A stretch of 64,000 nucleotides of DNA from an uncultured Muribaculaceae bacterium (GCA_934636465.1 CAKUAR010000001.1:124001-188000); one strand, 5' to 3'; numbered from the stretch's first letter, positions 51,932 through 61,195 are shown. Notes: generated by a model not told the origin, from the letters alone. Made by a program: numbers and translations.

Positions 51932-52873
51932 TTAGACATTATCCATTGCGTCCCAGTAATCCATATCCATTTTCATGATTTTAAGGACTTTCTCCGTTTG
52001 CAATCCCAAGCCATAGTCATAAATATATTCTGTTAATTGCTGGCCATTTATCAGGATAATAGTTGGTGAACCATTAAGGCTTTCCACATACTCCATTGCT
52101 CCTTTAGTATAATCAGATGTGGTGATGAATACTCCTTTTTTTGAGGGTGTTCCTGCAACAGCTCCTACAAAGCCTTGAACCTCATGACGTTGAACATTAT
52201 TATCTAAAGCATATCGTTTTGCTTGTATGGAAATATGATTGAATCCTAAAATATCTTCTTTGATAATGCCGTCTATACCGCCGTCATTAGAAAGTTTGGT
52301 GACTATACCAGCGTTTCTGACCTCGCCACCATATCCCATTGCTTGAAGTAGTTTTACAACTAACTTTTCAAATTCTTTTGGTTGTTTGCTTAATATTGTT
52401 GTTAGAATTTGAGACTGCACATTTTGTTTTATTCTGTTATAGGAATCTGCTAATTCTTCTTCTGGTGTGCGCTCGTCTTCGTTTTCCACAAAAGAGGGGA
52501 TATTACCCATATTCTTGTTTTTTGAATTCTTCTTAGTCGTTCTTGCATTTACAGTTCCTTTGACGAATTCGTTTATTTGCTTCTCTGTACAAGAAGAAAG
52601 CATTGACAAGCCCTTTGCACTAATTTTATAATCTCCTCTTTGTGGCTTTTCTACAAGCCCTGCAATGAAAAGATACGATAAAGCCCACGAAATACGATCT
52701 GAAAATATTTCACCATTTCCAGAAGGATACCAAGCATTCATTTCTTCATTGGTCAATCCAAAATGCTTAGCCAAAGGAATGCGTAAATCTTTGGCTCTCA
52801 TAACAGCTCCAGTACTCAATTCTTTCAGTGCTTGAATCCGTATTTCGTCAAATTGCGGTATCATAAACGACAA
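51932..52873 (-). CDS. mrr: Mrr-type restriction endonuclease
   Basis: A 313-residue protein close in length to E. coli Mrr (304). The N-terminal half is a winged helix of the Mrr_N type (ALKELSTGAVMRAKDLRIPLAKHFGLTNEE...ISWALSYLFIAGLVEKP), the C-terminal half a PD-(D/E)xK-type nuclease: FEKLVVKLLQAMGYGG, then NDGGIDG with Asp201, then ISIQAKRY with the Q-A-K triad at 217-219. No methylase or specificity gene lies beside it, so it probably cuts modified DNA (type IV). Base composition is much more AT-rich than the neighbours, with codons such as AAA, ATA and TTA common, suggesting acquisition by transfer. Convergent with sprA. Confidence 0.9.
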   Translation of the reverse strand: MSFMIPQFDEIRIQALKELSTGAVMRAKDLRIPLAKHFGLTNEEMNAWYPSGNGEIFSDRISWALSYLFIAGLVEKPQRGDYKISAKGLSMLSSCTEKQINEFVKGTVNARTTKKNSKNKNMGNIPSFVENEDERTPEEELADSYNRIKQNVQSQILTTILSKQPKEFEKLVVKLLQAMGYGGEVRNAGIVTKLSNDGGIDGIIKEDILGFNHISIQAKRYALDNNVQRHEVQGFVGAVAGTPSKKGVFITTSDYTKGAMEYVESLNGSPTIILINGQQLTEYIYDYGLGLQTEKVLKIMKMDMDYWDAMDNV

Positions 52874-53182
52874 ATTTGTTTTATTGCTTCAATAACTATT
52901 GGAATTTATATTTGTAAAAGTAGCTAAATTCCGTGTAATCGCCACAAATTACTACCTAAAAGTTATTTATGTTTAGACAGTTATTATAGATATTGCTAAC
53001 GAAAAGAGCAATATAATAGCGGAAGAATTCTCAATTAAAATCAATGAAATGAGTCAATACACCAGGCTTACAATGGATATGAATTTGTGAATTAAAATTT
53101 ACTATAGGTGGTTATGAAGGAAGCAATTTAGGGGAAGAAAGACCATAATTGTTACGAAGCGTAAAGTTTTAAATAATTTTAT
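52874..53182. other. AT-rich intergenic segment next to mrr
   Basis: The 375-bp gap before 53249 is AT-rich like mrr, contains a plus-strand TATATTTG at 52907-52914 without an obvious gene behind it, and ends with the promoter of the next gene. No terminal repeats or tRNA that would mark an insertion boundary are visible. Confidence 0.45.
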
Positions 53183-53190
53183 TAACTTTG
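53183..53190 (+). promoter_or_regulatory. -7 box for the 53249 gene
   Basis: TAACTTTG, leader about 52 nt. Confidence 0.6.
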
Positions 53191-53248
53191 TCGAAATATT
53201 TCAGGATAGAGTTCCTATCTTTGTTTTTCAGATTTTACGAAGTTTGTT

Positions 53249-53626
53249 ATGGAAGAATCTTTAAAGAAAAAGCTTAGCAAAGACCCTAACGGTTTGATGA
53301 CTTATGAGTATATTGCCAACAACATTGACAACGTTGATGACATTATGCCTGAACTTGTGGACAACATCATAATGGTGGACCATAATGGCCAGTTTGTGGT
53401 GAGCACCGCACGCTATCTGCATGCGATAGATGCCGACAAGTATAAAGATTGCATTGACAGACTTGTTAAGGCCGCAATTGACAAAGATCGCGAGCATGTG
53501 TATCTTGGTGACTTGGCTGCCACAATATGGGGACAGGACTACAAGGAGCATGCGCAGGAATTAAGCGCAAAAGACGACAATTTCAGACGCATATACAAGA
53601 GATTGTATCCGTCGGCAGGAATGTGA
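53249..53626 (+). CDS. Small conserved-looking protein of unknown function
   Basis: A 125-residue soluble protein without signal peptide or membrane helix. It reads as a well-formed gene: a promoter box 58 nt upstream, ATG start, and codon use like the native genes around it rather than like mrr. It is acidic and probably mostly helical (MTYEYIANNIDNVDDIMPELVDNIIMVD; YKDCIDRLVKAAIDKDREHVYLGDLAATIWG). The sequence IWGQDYKEHAQELSAKDDNFRRIYKRLYP is suggestive of a helical C-terminus. I do not recognise a family. It ends 11 nt before the cyclophilin gene and is likely co-transcribed with it. Confidence 0.7.
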   Translation: MEESLKKKLSKDPNGLMTYEYIANNIDNVDDIMPELVDNIIMVDHNGQFVVSTARYLHAIDADKYKDCIDRLVKAAIDKDREHVYLGDLAATIWGQDYKEHAQELSAKDDNFRRIYKRLYPSAGM

Positions 53627-53637
53627 TTGCTTGCGAT

Positions 53638-54480
53638 ATGAACAACAGATTTCTTACAAACATAGTTTTGCTGGTTATGGTGGCACTGCTTTCGTGCTCA
53701 AACACCGGCAAAAGTCAAAACACAAATTCGGACAAACGCATGAACGTAGAGATAAAGACATCGCTGGGCGACATAGTGGTTTCGCTCTATAATGAGACTC
53801 CTAAGCACCGTGATAATTTCATCAAGTTGGTTAAAGAAGGATATTATGACGGAGTTTTGTTTCACCGCGTGATAAAGAACTTCATGGTTCAGACAGGTGA
53901 CGGCAACTCAAAGACCGCAAAACAAGACGATGTGCTTGGAGCTGGAGACCCTGGTTACACGATAGACGCCGAGATAGTATATCCTAAATTTTTCCACAAA
54001 CGCGGAGCTTTGGCAGCCGCACGCACAGGCGATGAGGTGAACCCGGAGCGACGCAGTTCTGGCTCACAATTCTATATTGTGACTGGTGAAAAATACACGA
54101 CTTCTCAACTTGCGTCGATGGAGAAGAATTTGGTGAACATGAAGAAAAACAGCATTTTCTCAAAGCTGGTGAAAGAGCGTCGCCAAGAAATCATGAAGAT
54201 GCAGCAGCAGGGAGATTCGCTTGGACTGAAGGAACTGGAGCATGAGCTTGTGGCTCTGACCGAGGCAGAATACTCAAAAGACCCGGCTGTGCTCACACCA
54301 GAGCAGCGTGAGGCTTACACTACAGTGGGCGGCACGCCGCACCTTGACGGCAGTTACACCGTGTTTGGCGAGGTGGTGAAAGGCATGGACGTGGTGGATA
54401 AAATTCAGAACGTGAAGACCGGCAGAAACGACCGTCCGGTGGAGGACGTGAGAATAATCTCGATGAAAGTGTTGCCATAA
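53638..54480 (+). CDS. Cyclophilin-type peptidyl-prolyl isomerase lipoprotein
   Basis: Catalyses proline isomerisation, here in the periplasm. I start it at ATG 53638, which begins a lipoprotein signal (lipobox LLSC, cysteine 20); the frame extends upstream into the previous gene. The cyclophilin core follows: VEIKTSLGDIVVSLY, FIKLVKEGYYDGVLFHRVIKNFMVQTGD and the RRSSGSQFYIVTG block. Between this and the last strand (TVFGEVVKGMDVVDKIQ) sits an insertion of about 65 residues rich in Lys, Glu, Met and Gln that looks like a helical hairpin; it makes the protein 280 residues against about 165 for a bare cyclophilin. Confidence 0.92.
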   Translation: MNNRFLTNIVLLVMVALLSCSNTGKSQNTNSDKRMNVEIKTSLGDIVVSLYNETPKHRDNFIKLVKEGYYDGVLFHRVIKNFMVQTGDGNSKTAKQDDVLGAGDPGYTIDAEIVYPKFFHKRGALAAARTGDEVNPERRSSGSQFYIVTGEKYTTSQLASMEKNLVNMKKNSIFSKLVKERRQEIMKMQQQGDSLGLKELEHELVALTEAEYSKDPAVLTPEQREAYTTVGGTPHLDGSYTVFGEVVKGMDVVDKIQNVKTGRNDRPVEDVRIISMKVLP

Positions 54481-54533
54481 CCGTCACATAGCCGCAAGGC
54501 AACGTGGAGCAAAAATATTAACACACGACATTG

Positions 54534-55775
54534 ATGTATAAGATTAACCAGTATGAGCTGGCTAACGGCATTAAGTTGATAAGCAACTTTGACGCCACCA
54601 CACAAATGGTGGCGTTGAACTTTTTGTATGACGTAGGCTCAAAAGACGAAGAACCAGGCAAAACAGGAATGGCTCACTTGCTGGAGCACCTGATGTTCAC
54701 AGGGTCGGGCAATGTGGCTATCTATGATGAGGAGTTGCAACGTGCTGGCGGTGTGAGCAACGCATGGACGAGCCAAGATGTGACCAACTATTATGATGTG
54801 CTGCCGGCTCAAAACATAGAAACAGCATTGTGGATAGAGTCGGACCGGCTGCTTGACTTGACTTTGTCGGACACCAGTGTGGAGACACAAAAAAGCGTAG
54901 TGATAGAGGAATTTAAGCAGAGGTGCTTGAATGTGCCGTATGGCGACTTGCCTCACTTGACCAACGCGTTGGCATATAAGACGCACCCATATTCGTGGCC
55001 AGCGATAGGGCGGAGTGTGGGTGAGATTGAACGATTCACCACTGCCGATGTGAGGAAATTCTACGAGAAGCACTACTCTGCCGACAGACTCACGGTTTGC
55101 ATTTCTGGAAATTGCAGCTTTGACAAGGCGGTGGAGCTGACAGAAAAGTGGTTTGGTGACATAAGACCTCGGCAGTGCGAGAAGCGGAAGATAGCAGCCG
55201 AGCCAGAGCAAAAGGCAGTCAGACTGCTGCGTGAAAAGAATGACAATGTGCCTTACAATGTGATTGCGCGTGCCTATCACATGTGTGGCAGGGCAGACAA
55301 AGATTATTATGTCACCGACTTGCTTAGCGATGTGTTGGCCAACGGACAGTCGTCGCGCTTCTTTCAGCATCTGGTGCTCGGCACGCGCAAATTCACAAAT
55401 GCCGACGCTTCTATAACTGGCACGTTTGAACCGGGGCTGTTCTTGATTAGAGCCAGCCTTGCCGAGGGAGTGACGTTTGATGAGGCTTCGGCGCTGATAG
55501 ACGAAGAACTGGCAAAAGTGGTGGGCGGTGACGTGTCGGACTACGAAGTGCAGAAGTGTGCAAACAAATGCGTGGCGACTGACATATTGGATAACTCCGA
55601 CTATAAATCGGTTGCAGAAAAGCAATGCACATATAGCTTGCTTGGCGATGTGGAGCTGATAAACAAAGAGCACGACAGGTATTTTGCCGTGACCAAGCAG
55701 ATGATAGAGGCAACAGCACACCGCGTGCTGCAACAAGAGAATTGCTCGACACTGCTATATGGCCCTGACGCATGA
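54534..55775 (+). CDS. M16 family metallopeptidase
   Basis: A 413-residue zinc peptidase of the pitrilysin/PqqL/mitochondrial-processing-peptidase type. The inverted zinc motif H-x2-E-H is at 48-52 (AHLLEHLMF), and the distal glutamate is expected in VVIEEFKQR. The usual second M16 half (about 210-413, with GQSSRFFQHLV) is present; the first half begins at the ATG 54534, preferred over the TTG 3 nt upstream. No signal peptide is seen, so it may be cytoplasmic. Located 53 nt after the isomerase gene. The peptide substrate is unknown. Confidence 0.92.
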   Translation: MYKINQYELANGIKLISNFDATTQMVALNFLYDVGSKDEEPGKTGMAHLLEHLMFTGSGNVAIYDEELQRAGGVSNAWTSQDVTNYYDVLPAQNIETALWIESDRLLDLTLSDTSVETQKSVVIEEFKQRCLNVPYGDLPHLTNALAYKTHPYSWPAIGRSVGEIERFTTADVRKFYEKHYSADRLTVCISGNCSFDKAVELTEKWFGDIRPRQCEKRKIAAEPEQKAVRLLREKNDNVPYNVIARAYHMCGRADKDYYVTDLLSDVLANGQSSRFFQHLVLGTRKFTNADASITGTFEPGLFLIRASLAEGVTFDEASALIDEELAKVVGGDVSDYEVQKCANKCVATDILDNSDYKSVAEKQCTYSLLGDVELINKEHDRYFAVTKQMIEATAHRVLQQENCSTLLYGPDA

Positions 55776-55848
55776 TGTTTTTGGACGCGACAACGGGCGC
55801 GTTTTGTGCCGCCAAAAGGGATTGTGAGCAAAAAAAGCATAATTCGCT

Positions 55849-55878
55849 TTTGGGTTATTGAAAAAATGCTTATTTTTG
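55849..55878 (+). promoter_or_regulatory. Promoter for the DUF349 gene
   Basis: TATTTTTG at 55871-55878 with TTTG at 55849-55852 (18-bp spacer). Confidence 0.6.
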
Positions 55879-55889
55879 GAGCTAATAAG

Positions 55890-55908
55890 GTGAAAAATAA
55901 TTTTTCAC
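55890..55908 (+). repeat. Perfect palindrome at the DUF349 transcription start
   Basis: GTGAAAAAT-A-ATTTTTCAC, 9-bp arms around one base, starting 12 nt after the -7 box. Position fits an operator or a 5'-end mRNA hairpin. Confidence 0.6.
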
Positions 55909-55926
55909 TGTTAAAATAATACAGTT

Positions 55927-57816
55927 ATGGATACGAACAAAATGTCGGAATCGACCGAAAAAGACGAGAAAGACGTGACTACTTTTGCAGAGGCTGCTGC
56001 TGTCGAAAAAGAGACTGCTGCAACAGAATCTGATGTTGTTAAGGAAAATGCTCCAGAAGGAGACAAAGATAAACAGGCCGAGGCTGCTGCGGAGCAGACC
56101 GCGGAGAATGCAGGCAGTTTCAGCGCAATGTCGAAACCGGAGCTTGTGCAGGCTTTGGAAAAACTGTCGGCAGAGCCAATAGACACGATAAAAGACAAGG
56201 TGGCTCAAATCAAGGCTGCTTTCTTTGCTTTGCGCAAAGAGGAAATCGTTAAAGAAAAAGAGGCATTTCTGGCAGCAGGCAACGAGGAGTCGGCATTTGC
56301 CGTGCGTGACGATGCCGATGAGGCAAAAATCAAAGAATTGCTCAACGAGCTTAAAGACAAGCGCGCTCAATATAATGCCGAGCAAGAGGCCATAAAGGCT
56401 GACAATCTGGCAAAGAAAAGAGCTATTATAGCAGAGATTGAGAATATCAGCAACGACGCTGACAACATCAACCGCCAGTTTAACCATGTGCAGCAGTTGC
56501 AACAAGACTTCAAGGCAATAGGCGAAGTGCCTGCCACAGAATCGTCGAAGCTGTGGAAAGACTATCAGGTGACCGTGGAGCGTTTCTACGACCTGCTGAA
56601 AATCAACAAGGAACTGCGCGACTACGACTTCAAGAAAAATCTGGAGATAAAGCAGCAGCTGTGTGCCGAAGCCGAGGCTCTTGACGACGAGAACGACGTG
56701 GTGGCTGCATTTAAGAAACTACAAGAGCTGCACGACACTTGGCGTGAGACAGGCCCTGTGGCAAAAGACTTGCGCGAGGATTTGTGGCTTAGGTTCAAGA
56801 ACGCTTCGTCGGTAATCAACAAGAAATATCAAGACTACTTTGAGAACCGCAAGGAGCAAGAGAAGAGCAATGCCGAGGCAAAACTTGCATTGTGCGAAAA
56901 AATAGAGGCTATAAAGCCAGATGAGTTCAAATCGTATGCTGCTTGGGACAAGGCCACAAACCAGATAATAGAATTGCAGGCAGAATGGAAGAAGATAGGT
57001 TTTGCTGCAAGAAAACTTAACTCTGAACTGTTTGCGCGCTTCAGAAAGTCGTGCGACGAGTTCTTTGCCAAAAAGGCCGAGTTCTTCAAGGATATGAAAG
57101 ACCAGTTGGCAGCAAACCTCGCCAAAAAGACAGAGTTGTGCGAAAAAGCCGAGGCTCTGAAAGACTCTACCGACTGGAAAAAGACAACAGACGCTCTGGT
57201 TGAGCTGCAAAAGGAATGGAAAACGGTTGGTCCTGTGGTGAAAAAACACAGCGAGGCCGTGTGGAAGCGTTTCATTGCTGCTTGTGACCATTTCTTTGAG
57301 GAAAAGAAGAAGCAGTCAACCAACATTCATGTGGTGGAGCATGAGAACTTGAAACAAAAGAAAGAAGTGGTTGCTGCCATTAAGACCGCGCTTGAAAATG
57401 AGACTCCGGAGAATGGAGCTAAAGTGGTGCGTGAACTTATGGCAAAATGGCAAACCATAGGCCATGTGCCATATAAAGAGAAAGATAAAATCTACGGCGA
57501 ATATAAAGAGGCTATCGACGAGGCTTTTGATAAGTTCGACATGAAGTCAATAAAGGCCAATCTATCGAATTTCGAGACTTCAATCAACTCAATGAGCGGC
57601 TCCGACAAGGTGATGCACGAGAGAGAAAGACTGGTGCGTGGCTATGAGCAAAAATGCAATGAGCTGAAGGTGCTGGAAAACAACCTCGGATTCTTTAATG
57701 CACGTTCCAAGACAGGAAACAGCATTGTGAAAGAAGTGGAGCGCAAGATAGCCAAGATAAAAGATGAAATCTCTCTCTTGGAGAAGAAAATCAAGATGAT
57801 TGACGAAAAGCTCTGA
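55927..57816 (+). CDS. DUF349 repeat protein
   Basis: A 629-residue soluble protein with an Ala/Glu-rich disordered N-terminus (about 1-60) followed by five DUF349 repeats. Each has the W-x2-[VI]G-x-V/A core and an aromatic-rich helix: KAIGEVPATESSKLWKDY, DTWRETGPVAKDLREDLW, EWKKIGFAARKLNSELF, EWKTVGPVVKKHSEAVW and KWQTIGHVPYKEKDKIY. A coiled coil closes the protein. The family is widespread but uncharacterised in Bacteroidetes; in other phyla a DUF349 protein has been linked to cell stress. It has its own promoter with a palindrome and its own terminator. Confidence 0.88.
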   Translation: MDTNKMSESTEKDEKDVTTFAEAAAVEKETAATESDVVKENAPEGDKDKQAEAAAEQTAENAGSFSAMSKPELVQALEKLSAEPIDTIKDKVAQIKAAFFALRKEEIVKEKEAFLAAGNEESAFAVRDDADEAKIKELLNELKDKRAQYNAEQEAIKADNLAKKRAIIAEIENISNDADNINRQFNHVQQLQQDFKAIGEVPATESSKLWKDYQVTVERFYDLLKINKELRDYDFKKNLEIKQQLCAEAEALDDENDVVAAFKKLQELHDTWRETGPVAKDLREDLWLRFKNASSVINKKYQDYFENRKEQEKSNAEAKLALCEKIEAIKPDEFKSYAAWDKATNQIIELQAEWKKIGFAARKLNSELFARFRKSCDEFFAKKAEFFKDMKDQLAANLAKKTELCEKAEALKDSTDWKKTTDALVELQKEWKTVGPVVKKHSEAVWKRFIAACDHFFEEKKKQSTNIHVVEHENLKQKKEVVAAIKTALENETPENGAKVVRELMAKWQTIGHVPYKEKDKIYGEYKEAIDEAFDKFDMKSIKANLSNFETSINSMSGSDKVMHERERLVRGYEQKCNELKVLENNLGFFNARSKTGNSIVKEVERKIAKIKDEISLLEKKIKMIDEKL

Positions 57817-57864
57817 TTTAACATGTTAGAGAAAGCCTGCTTTGGTGGGCTACAGAAATAAATG

Positions 57865-57905
57865 CTCTCCACAACACTGTGTGTTAAATTGTGGAGAGTA
57901 TTGTT
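57865..57905 (+). terminator. Terminator after the DUF349 gene
   Basis: Perfect 10-bp stem (57865-57874 with 57889-57898), 14-nt loop, then TATTGTTTTG. Confidence 0.7.
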
Positions 57906-57930
57906 TTGAATAATCAAGGGAAGTAGCGTT

Positions 57931-59319
57931 GTGAGAGGATTTGGCAGATACGGTAGATTTATATGCGGCGTGTTCACGTTTGTGGACTTTGCCTTGCTGA
58001 ACGTGTCATATTTGATAGCCGGCTTGTGGAGCGGGCTTGACGGAGCTTTCTTTTCGAGACAGGTGTGGCTGCTGCTCAACTTGTCGTTTCTGATAGTGGT
58101 GAGCATATTTCCGAGCATACACAACAAGCGTGTGGTGTATGCCGACCAAGTGCTGCTTCAGGTGGTGAAGGTGGTGGCCGTGCTGGGCGCGGTGTTTTTA
58201 TCGTTTCTTTATTTCTTGGACTGGTTCCAGAATTTTGACACATCATTTCCAGAGATATTGAAACTGTTTTTCGTGTTTTTCTGCCTGCTTGTGTTTTGGT
58301 GGATATTCTCACGAAAATTCTTGAAATGGTGCCGCTCTAAAGGTGTTAACTACCGACGCATCATAATAATAGGCGGTGGAACGGTTGGCAAGAGGCTCAT
58401 GGAGGAACTTGAGTCGGACCAAGGCTATGGTTACCGCATAAAGGGATTCTTTGACAATAATCCTAAGGCAAAGAAAATGAAAGGCTATGCCGGCACGCTC
58501 GACAAGGTGGAGAGTTTCGTAAAAGAAAATCTGATTGACGAAATGTATTGCGCCGTGCCCGACATGGACAACGACGTGGTGTCGGACATGATAAAAATAG
58601 CGGAGCGAAATGCTGTTGACTTCTATTATGTGCCGCAGTTTGGACGAAACATAACGCGCCGTTTTGTGCTCGACTCCGTGGGTAATGTGCCAGTGCTGTC
58701 AATCAGACCCTATCCGCTAAGCAACCCAATCAACAGAGCCGCTAAACGCATTTTCGACATTGTGGTGTCGAGCCTGGTGCTGCTGCTGTCGCCCATAGTG
58801 CTGATACCGGTGGCGATAGGCATAAAGCTGTCGTCGCCAGGACCTGTGTTTTTCAAGCAGAAAAGAACTGGCTACCGCGGACAGCCGTTTGACTGCTATA
58901 AGTTTCGCACAATGAAGGTGAACACTGACAGCGACAAGGTGCAAGCCTCAAAAGATGACCCACGCAAAACTAAGTTTGGCGACTTTTTGCGCAGAACCAG
59001 CATTGACGAGTTGCCGCAATTTTATAACGTGCTTGTGGGCAACATGTCGATTGTGGGGCCGCGTCCGCACATGATAAAGCACACGGAGGCATATAGCCGC
59101 TTGATAGATAAATACATGATTAGGCACACGATTAAGCCAGGAATAACCGGTTGGGCACAAGTGAACGGCTACCGCGGGCAGACCGACCAGTTGTGGAAAA
59201 TGGAAAAACGTGTGGAGTTTGACGTGTGGTATGCCGAGAACTGGAACTATATGCTCGACTTGAAAATCATTTTCTTGACGGTGCTGCATGTGTTTACGGG
59301 CGACAAAAATGCCTATTGA
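57931..59319 (+). CDS. Undecaprenyl-phosphate sugar-phosphate transferase (WcaJ/PssE-like)
   Basis: A 462-residue inner membrane enzyme that starts a surface glycan by transferring a sugar-1-phosphate to undecaprenyl phosphate. It has four N-terminal helices, a CoA_binding_3 Rossmann-like domain (RIIIIGGGTVGKRLMEEL, about 140-250), a fifth re-entrant helix (IVVSSLVLLLSPIVLIPVAI) and the catalytic Bac_transf domain with SSPGPVFFKQKRTGYRGQPFDCYKFRTMK, SIDELPQFYNVLVG, MSIVGPRP and ITGWAQVNGYRG. The GTG at 57931 precedes the first helix; there is no better start. No glycosyltransferase cluster is beside it, so which glycan it starts is unclear. Confidence 0.92.
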   Translation: MRGFGRYGRFICGVFTFVDFALLNVSYLIAGLWSGLDGAFFSRQVWLLLNLSFLIVVSIFPSIHNKRVVYADQVLLQVVKVVAVLGAVFLSFLYFLDWFQNFDTSFPEILKLFFVFFCLLVFWWIFSRKFLKWCRSKGVNYRRIIIIGGGTVGKRLMEELESDQGYGYRIKGFFDNNPKAKKMKGYAGTLDKVESFVKENLIDEMYCAVPDMDNDVVSDMIKIAERNAVDFYYVPQFGRNITRRFVLDSVGNVPVLSIRPYPLSNPINRAAKRIFDIVVSSLVLLLSPIVLIPVAIGIKLSSPGPVFFKQKRTGYRGQPFDCYKFRTMKVNTDSDKVQASKDDPRKTKFGDFLRRTSIDELPQFYNVLVGNMSIVGPRPHMIKHTEAYSRLIDKYMIRHTIKPGITGWAQVNGYRGQTDQLWKMEKRVEFDVWYAENWNYMLDLKIIFLTVLHVFTGDKNAY

Positions 59320-59371
59320 TTTTCTCACAACTCACCCCGCTTTCGTTGGGGAATAAAAACACTTTTTTTTG

Positions 59372-61195
59372 ATGAATATGGAAGTGGACAGCAGAGCATT
59401 GTCTTTTTTGAAAAGATTTTTTGGATATGACAAGTTCCGCTCCGTTCAGCTTGATGTGATAAGGCATGTGCTTGGTGGCCATGACGCTGTGGTGCTCATG
59501 CCCACCGGCGGCGGAAAGTCGATTTGCTATCAGATTCCAGCCATGATGTCGGATGGGTGTGCTATAGTGGTGTCGCCGCTGCTCTCGCTAATGAAAGACC
59601 AAGTAGATGCACTGCTCGCCAACGGAATTCCTGCCGCGGCACTCAACAGCATGCAGACCGAGGCTGAAAACCGAGAGATGATGGAGCATGCCAAGGAAGA
59701 GCACATCAAGCTGCTGTATGTGTCGCCAGAGAAGCTGTTGAGTGACTTGCCCCACTGGAGCAGTGACTTCAAGATAAGTTTGATTGCCATTGACGAGGCT
59801 CATTGCATATCGCACTGGGGGCATGACTTCAGACCAGAATACACACAGCTGTCGGTGCTTAAAGACCGATTTCCAGGAGTGCCTATTTTGGCGCTGACTG
59901 CCACTGCCGACAGGGTGACACGCGACGATATTAAAAAGCAACTCAGAATAGACGACGCAAAGCTGTTTATAAGCTCGTTTGACCGTCCGAACTTGTCGTT
60001 GTGGGTGGTGAAAGGCTTGACCGGCAGAGCTAAGATTAATTTCATAGCTCGCTTCATAGAGCGGCATGGCGATGGAAGCGGCATAATATATTGCCTTAGC
60101 CGCAAGTCAACAGAAAGTTTGTCGCTTAAGCTCAACTCTCTGGGCATAAACAGCCGGCCTTTTCACGCAGGGCTTAGCGCCGATGTGCGTAACGCCACGC
60201 AACAGGGCTTTGTTGACGACAACATAAAGGTGGTGTGCGCTACGGTGGCTTTTGGCATGGGCATAGACAAGGGCAATGTGCGGTGGGTGATACACTACAA
60301 TATGCCTGGCAGCATAGAAAACTATTATCAGGAGATAGGCCGCGCCGGGCGTGACGGCTTACCAGCCGACGCATTGCTGTTTTACTCATATTCCGACGTG
60401 GTGGCACTGACAAAATTCGCCCAAGAGTCAGGACAAAAATCCGTGAACTTGATGAAGTTGCAGCGCATGCAGGAGTACGCTGAGGCCACGGTGTGCCGCC
60501 GTCGCATACTGCTAAGCTACTTCAATGAACGTTATGACTGCGACTGCGGGCGGTGTGACGTGTGTCTGAATCCGCCAGCCAAGATAGACGGCTCTGTGTT
60601 GGCTCAAATGGCCATGAGCGCAATAATACGCACTGGCGAAAAAGTGGGGTTCAACACCACGGTTTACATTTTGAAAGGCTCTTTGCGGCCTGATGTGGTG
60701 GAGAAAGGCTATAATCGGCTGCCAACATTTGGCGTTGGCAGAAACTTGACATTCGGAGAGTGGGGCGCATATCTGCTGCAAATGTTGCAACTTGGAATTG
60801 TGGAAATCAAATATGACGACAACAACAACCTTAGGGTAACGGAGTTTGGCAAAGAAATTCTGACTGGGCGGAGAAAGGTGGAATTCTCAAAATATGAATT
60901 GCGCGACAGGTCGGCCCCCATTGCCAAACAAGAAGAAGCAAATGTGGGTGGTGGAGGCGAATATGCAGCCGATCTGTTCAAGGCATTGAAACAGCTGCGT
61001 CTAAAGGTGGCAAGAGAAAAAGGCATTAAGCCATATCTTGTGTTCAACGACAGTGTGCTGCAATCAATAGCCAGTCTTAAACCTAAGACAAGAATACAGT
61101 TTGGCATGATACATGGCATAGCCGAGCGAAAAACTGAACTTTACTGGAAACAGTTCACAGACTTCATAAAGAGTTGGGAGCTTGGTAATGGTTAA
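59372..61195 (+). CDS. recQ: ATP-dependent DNA helicase RecQ
   Basis: 3'-5' helicase of recombination and repair. The start may be ATG 59372 or 59378. From 59372, the 607-residue protein shows motif I TGGGKS (45-50), DEAH with the aromatic loop DEAHCISHWGHDFRPEY (from 141), motif V ATVAFGMGIDKG and motif VI QEIGRAGRDG; then the RecQ zinc site C...CDCGRCDVC, a winged-helix RQC domain, and a C-terminal HRDC domain (AADLFKALKQLRLKVAREKG). All parts are intact. Convergent with the C1 peptidase gene. Confidence 0.95.
   Translation: MNMEVDSRALSFLKRFFGYDKFRSVQLDVIRHVLGGHDAVVLMPTGGGKSICYQIPAMMSDGCAIVVSPLLSLMKDQVDALLANGIPAAALNSMQTEAENREMMEHAKEEHIKLLYVSPEKLLSDLPHWSSDFKISLIAIDEAHCISHWGHDFRPEYTQLSVLKDRFPGVPILALTATADRVTRDDIKKQLRIDDAKLFISSFDRPNLSLWVVKGLTGRAKINFIARFIERHGDGSGIIYCLSRKSTESLSLKLNSLGINSRPFHAGLSADVRNATQQGFVDDNIKVVCATVAFGMGIDKGNVRWVIHYNMPGSIENYYQEIGRAGRDGLPADALLFYSYSDVVALTKFAQESGQKSVNLMKLQRMQEYAEATVCRRRILLSYFNERYDCDCGRCDVCLNPPAKIDGSVLAQMAMSAIIRTGEKVGFNTTVYILKGSLRPDVVEKGYNRLPTFGVGRNLTFGEWGAYLLQMLQLGIVEIKYDDNNNLRVTEFGKEILTGRRKVEFSKYELRDRSAPIAKQEEANVGGGGEYAADLFKALKQLRLKVAREKGIKPYLVFNDSVLQSIASLKPKTRIQFGMIHGIAERKTELYWKQFTDFIKSWELGNG

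Noticed and set aside
55785..55806. Terminator after the M16 peptidase gene
   Set aside because: The stem ACGCG/CGCGT is only 5 bp with an 8-nt loop and TTTTG; too weak to call.
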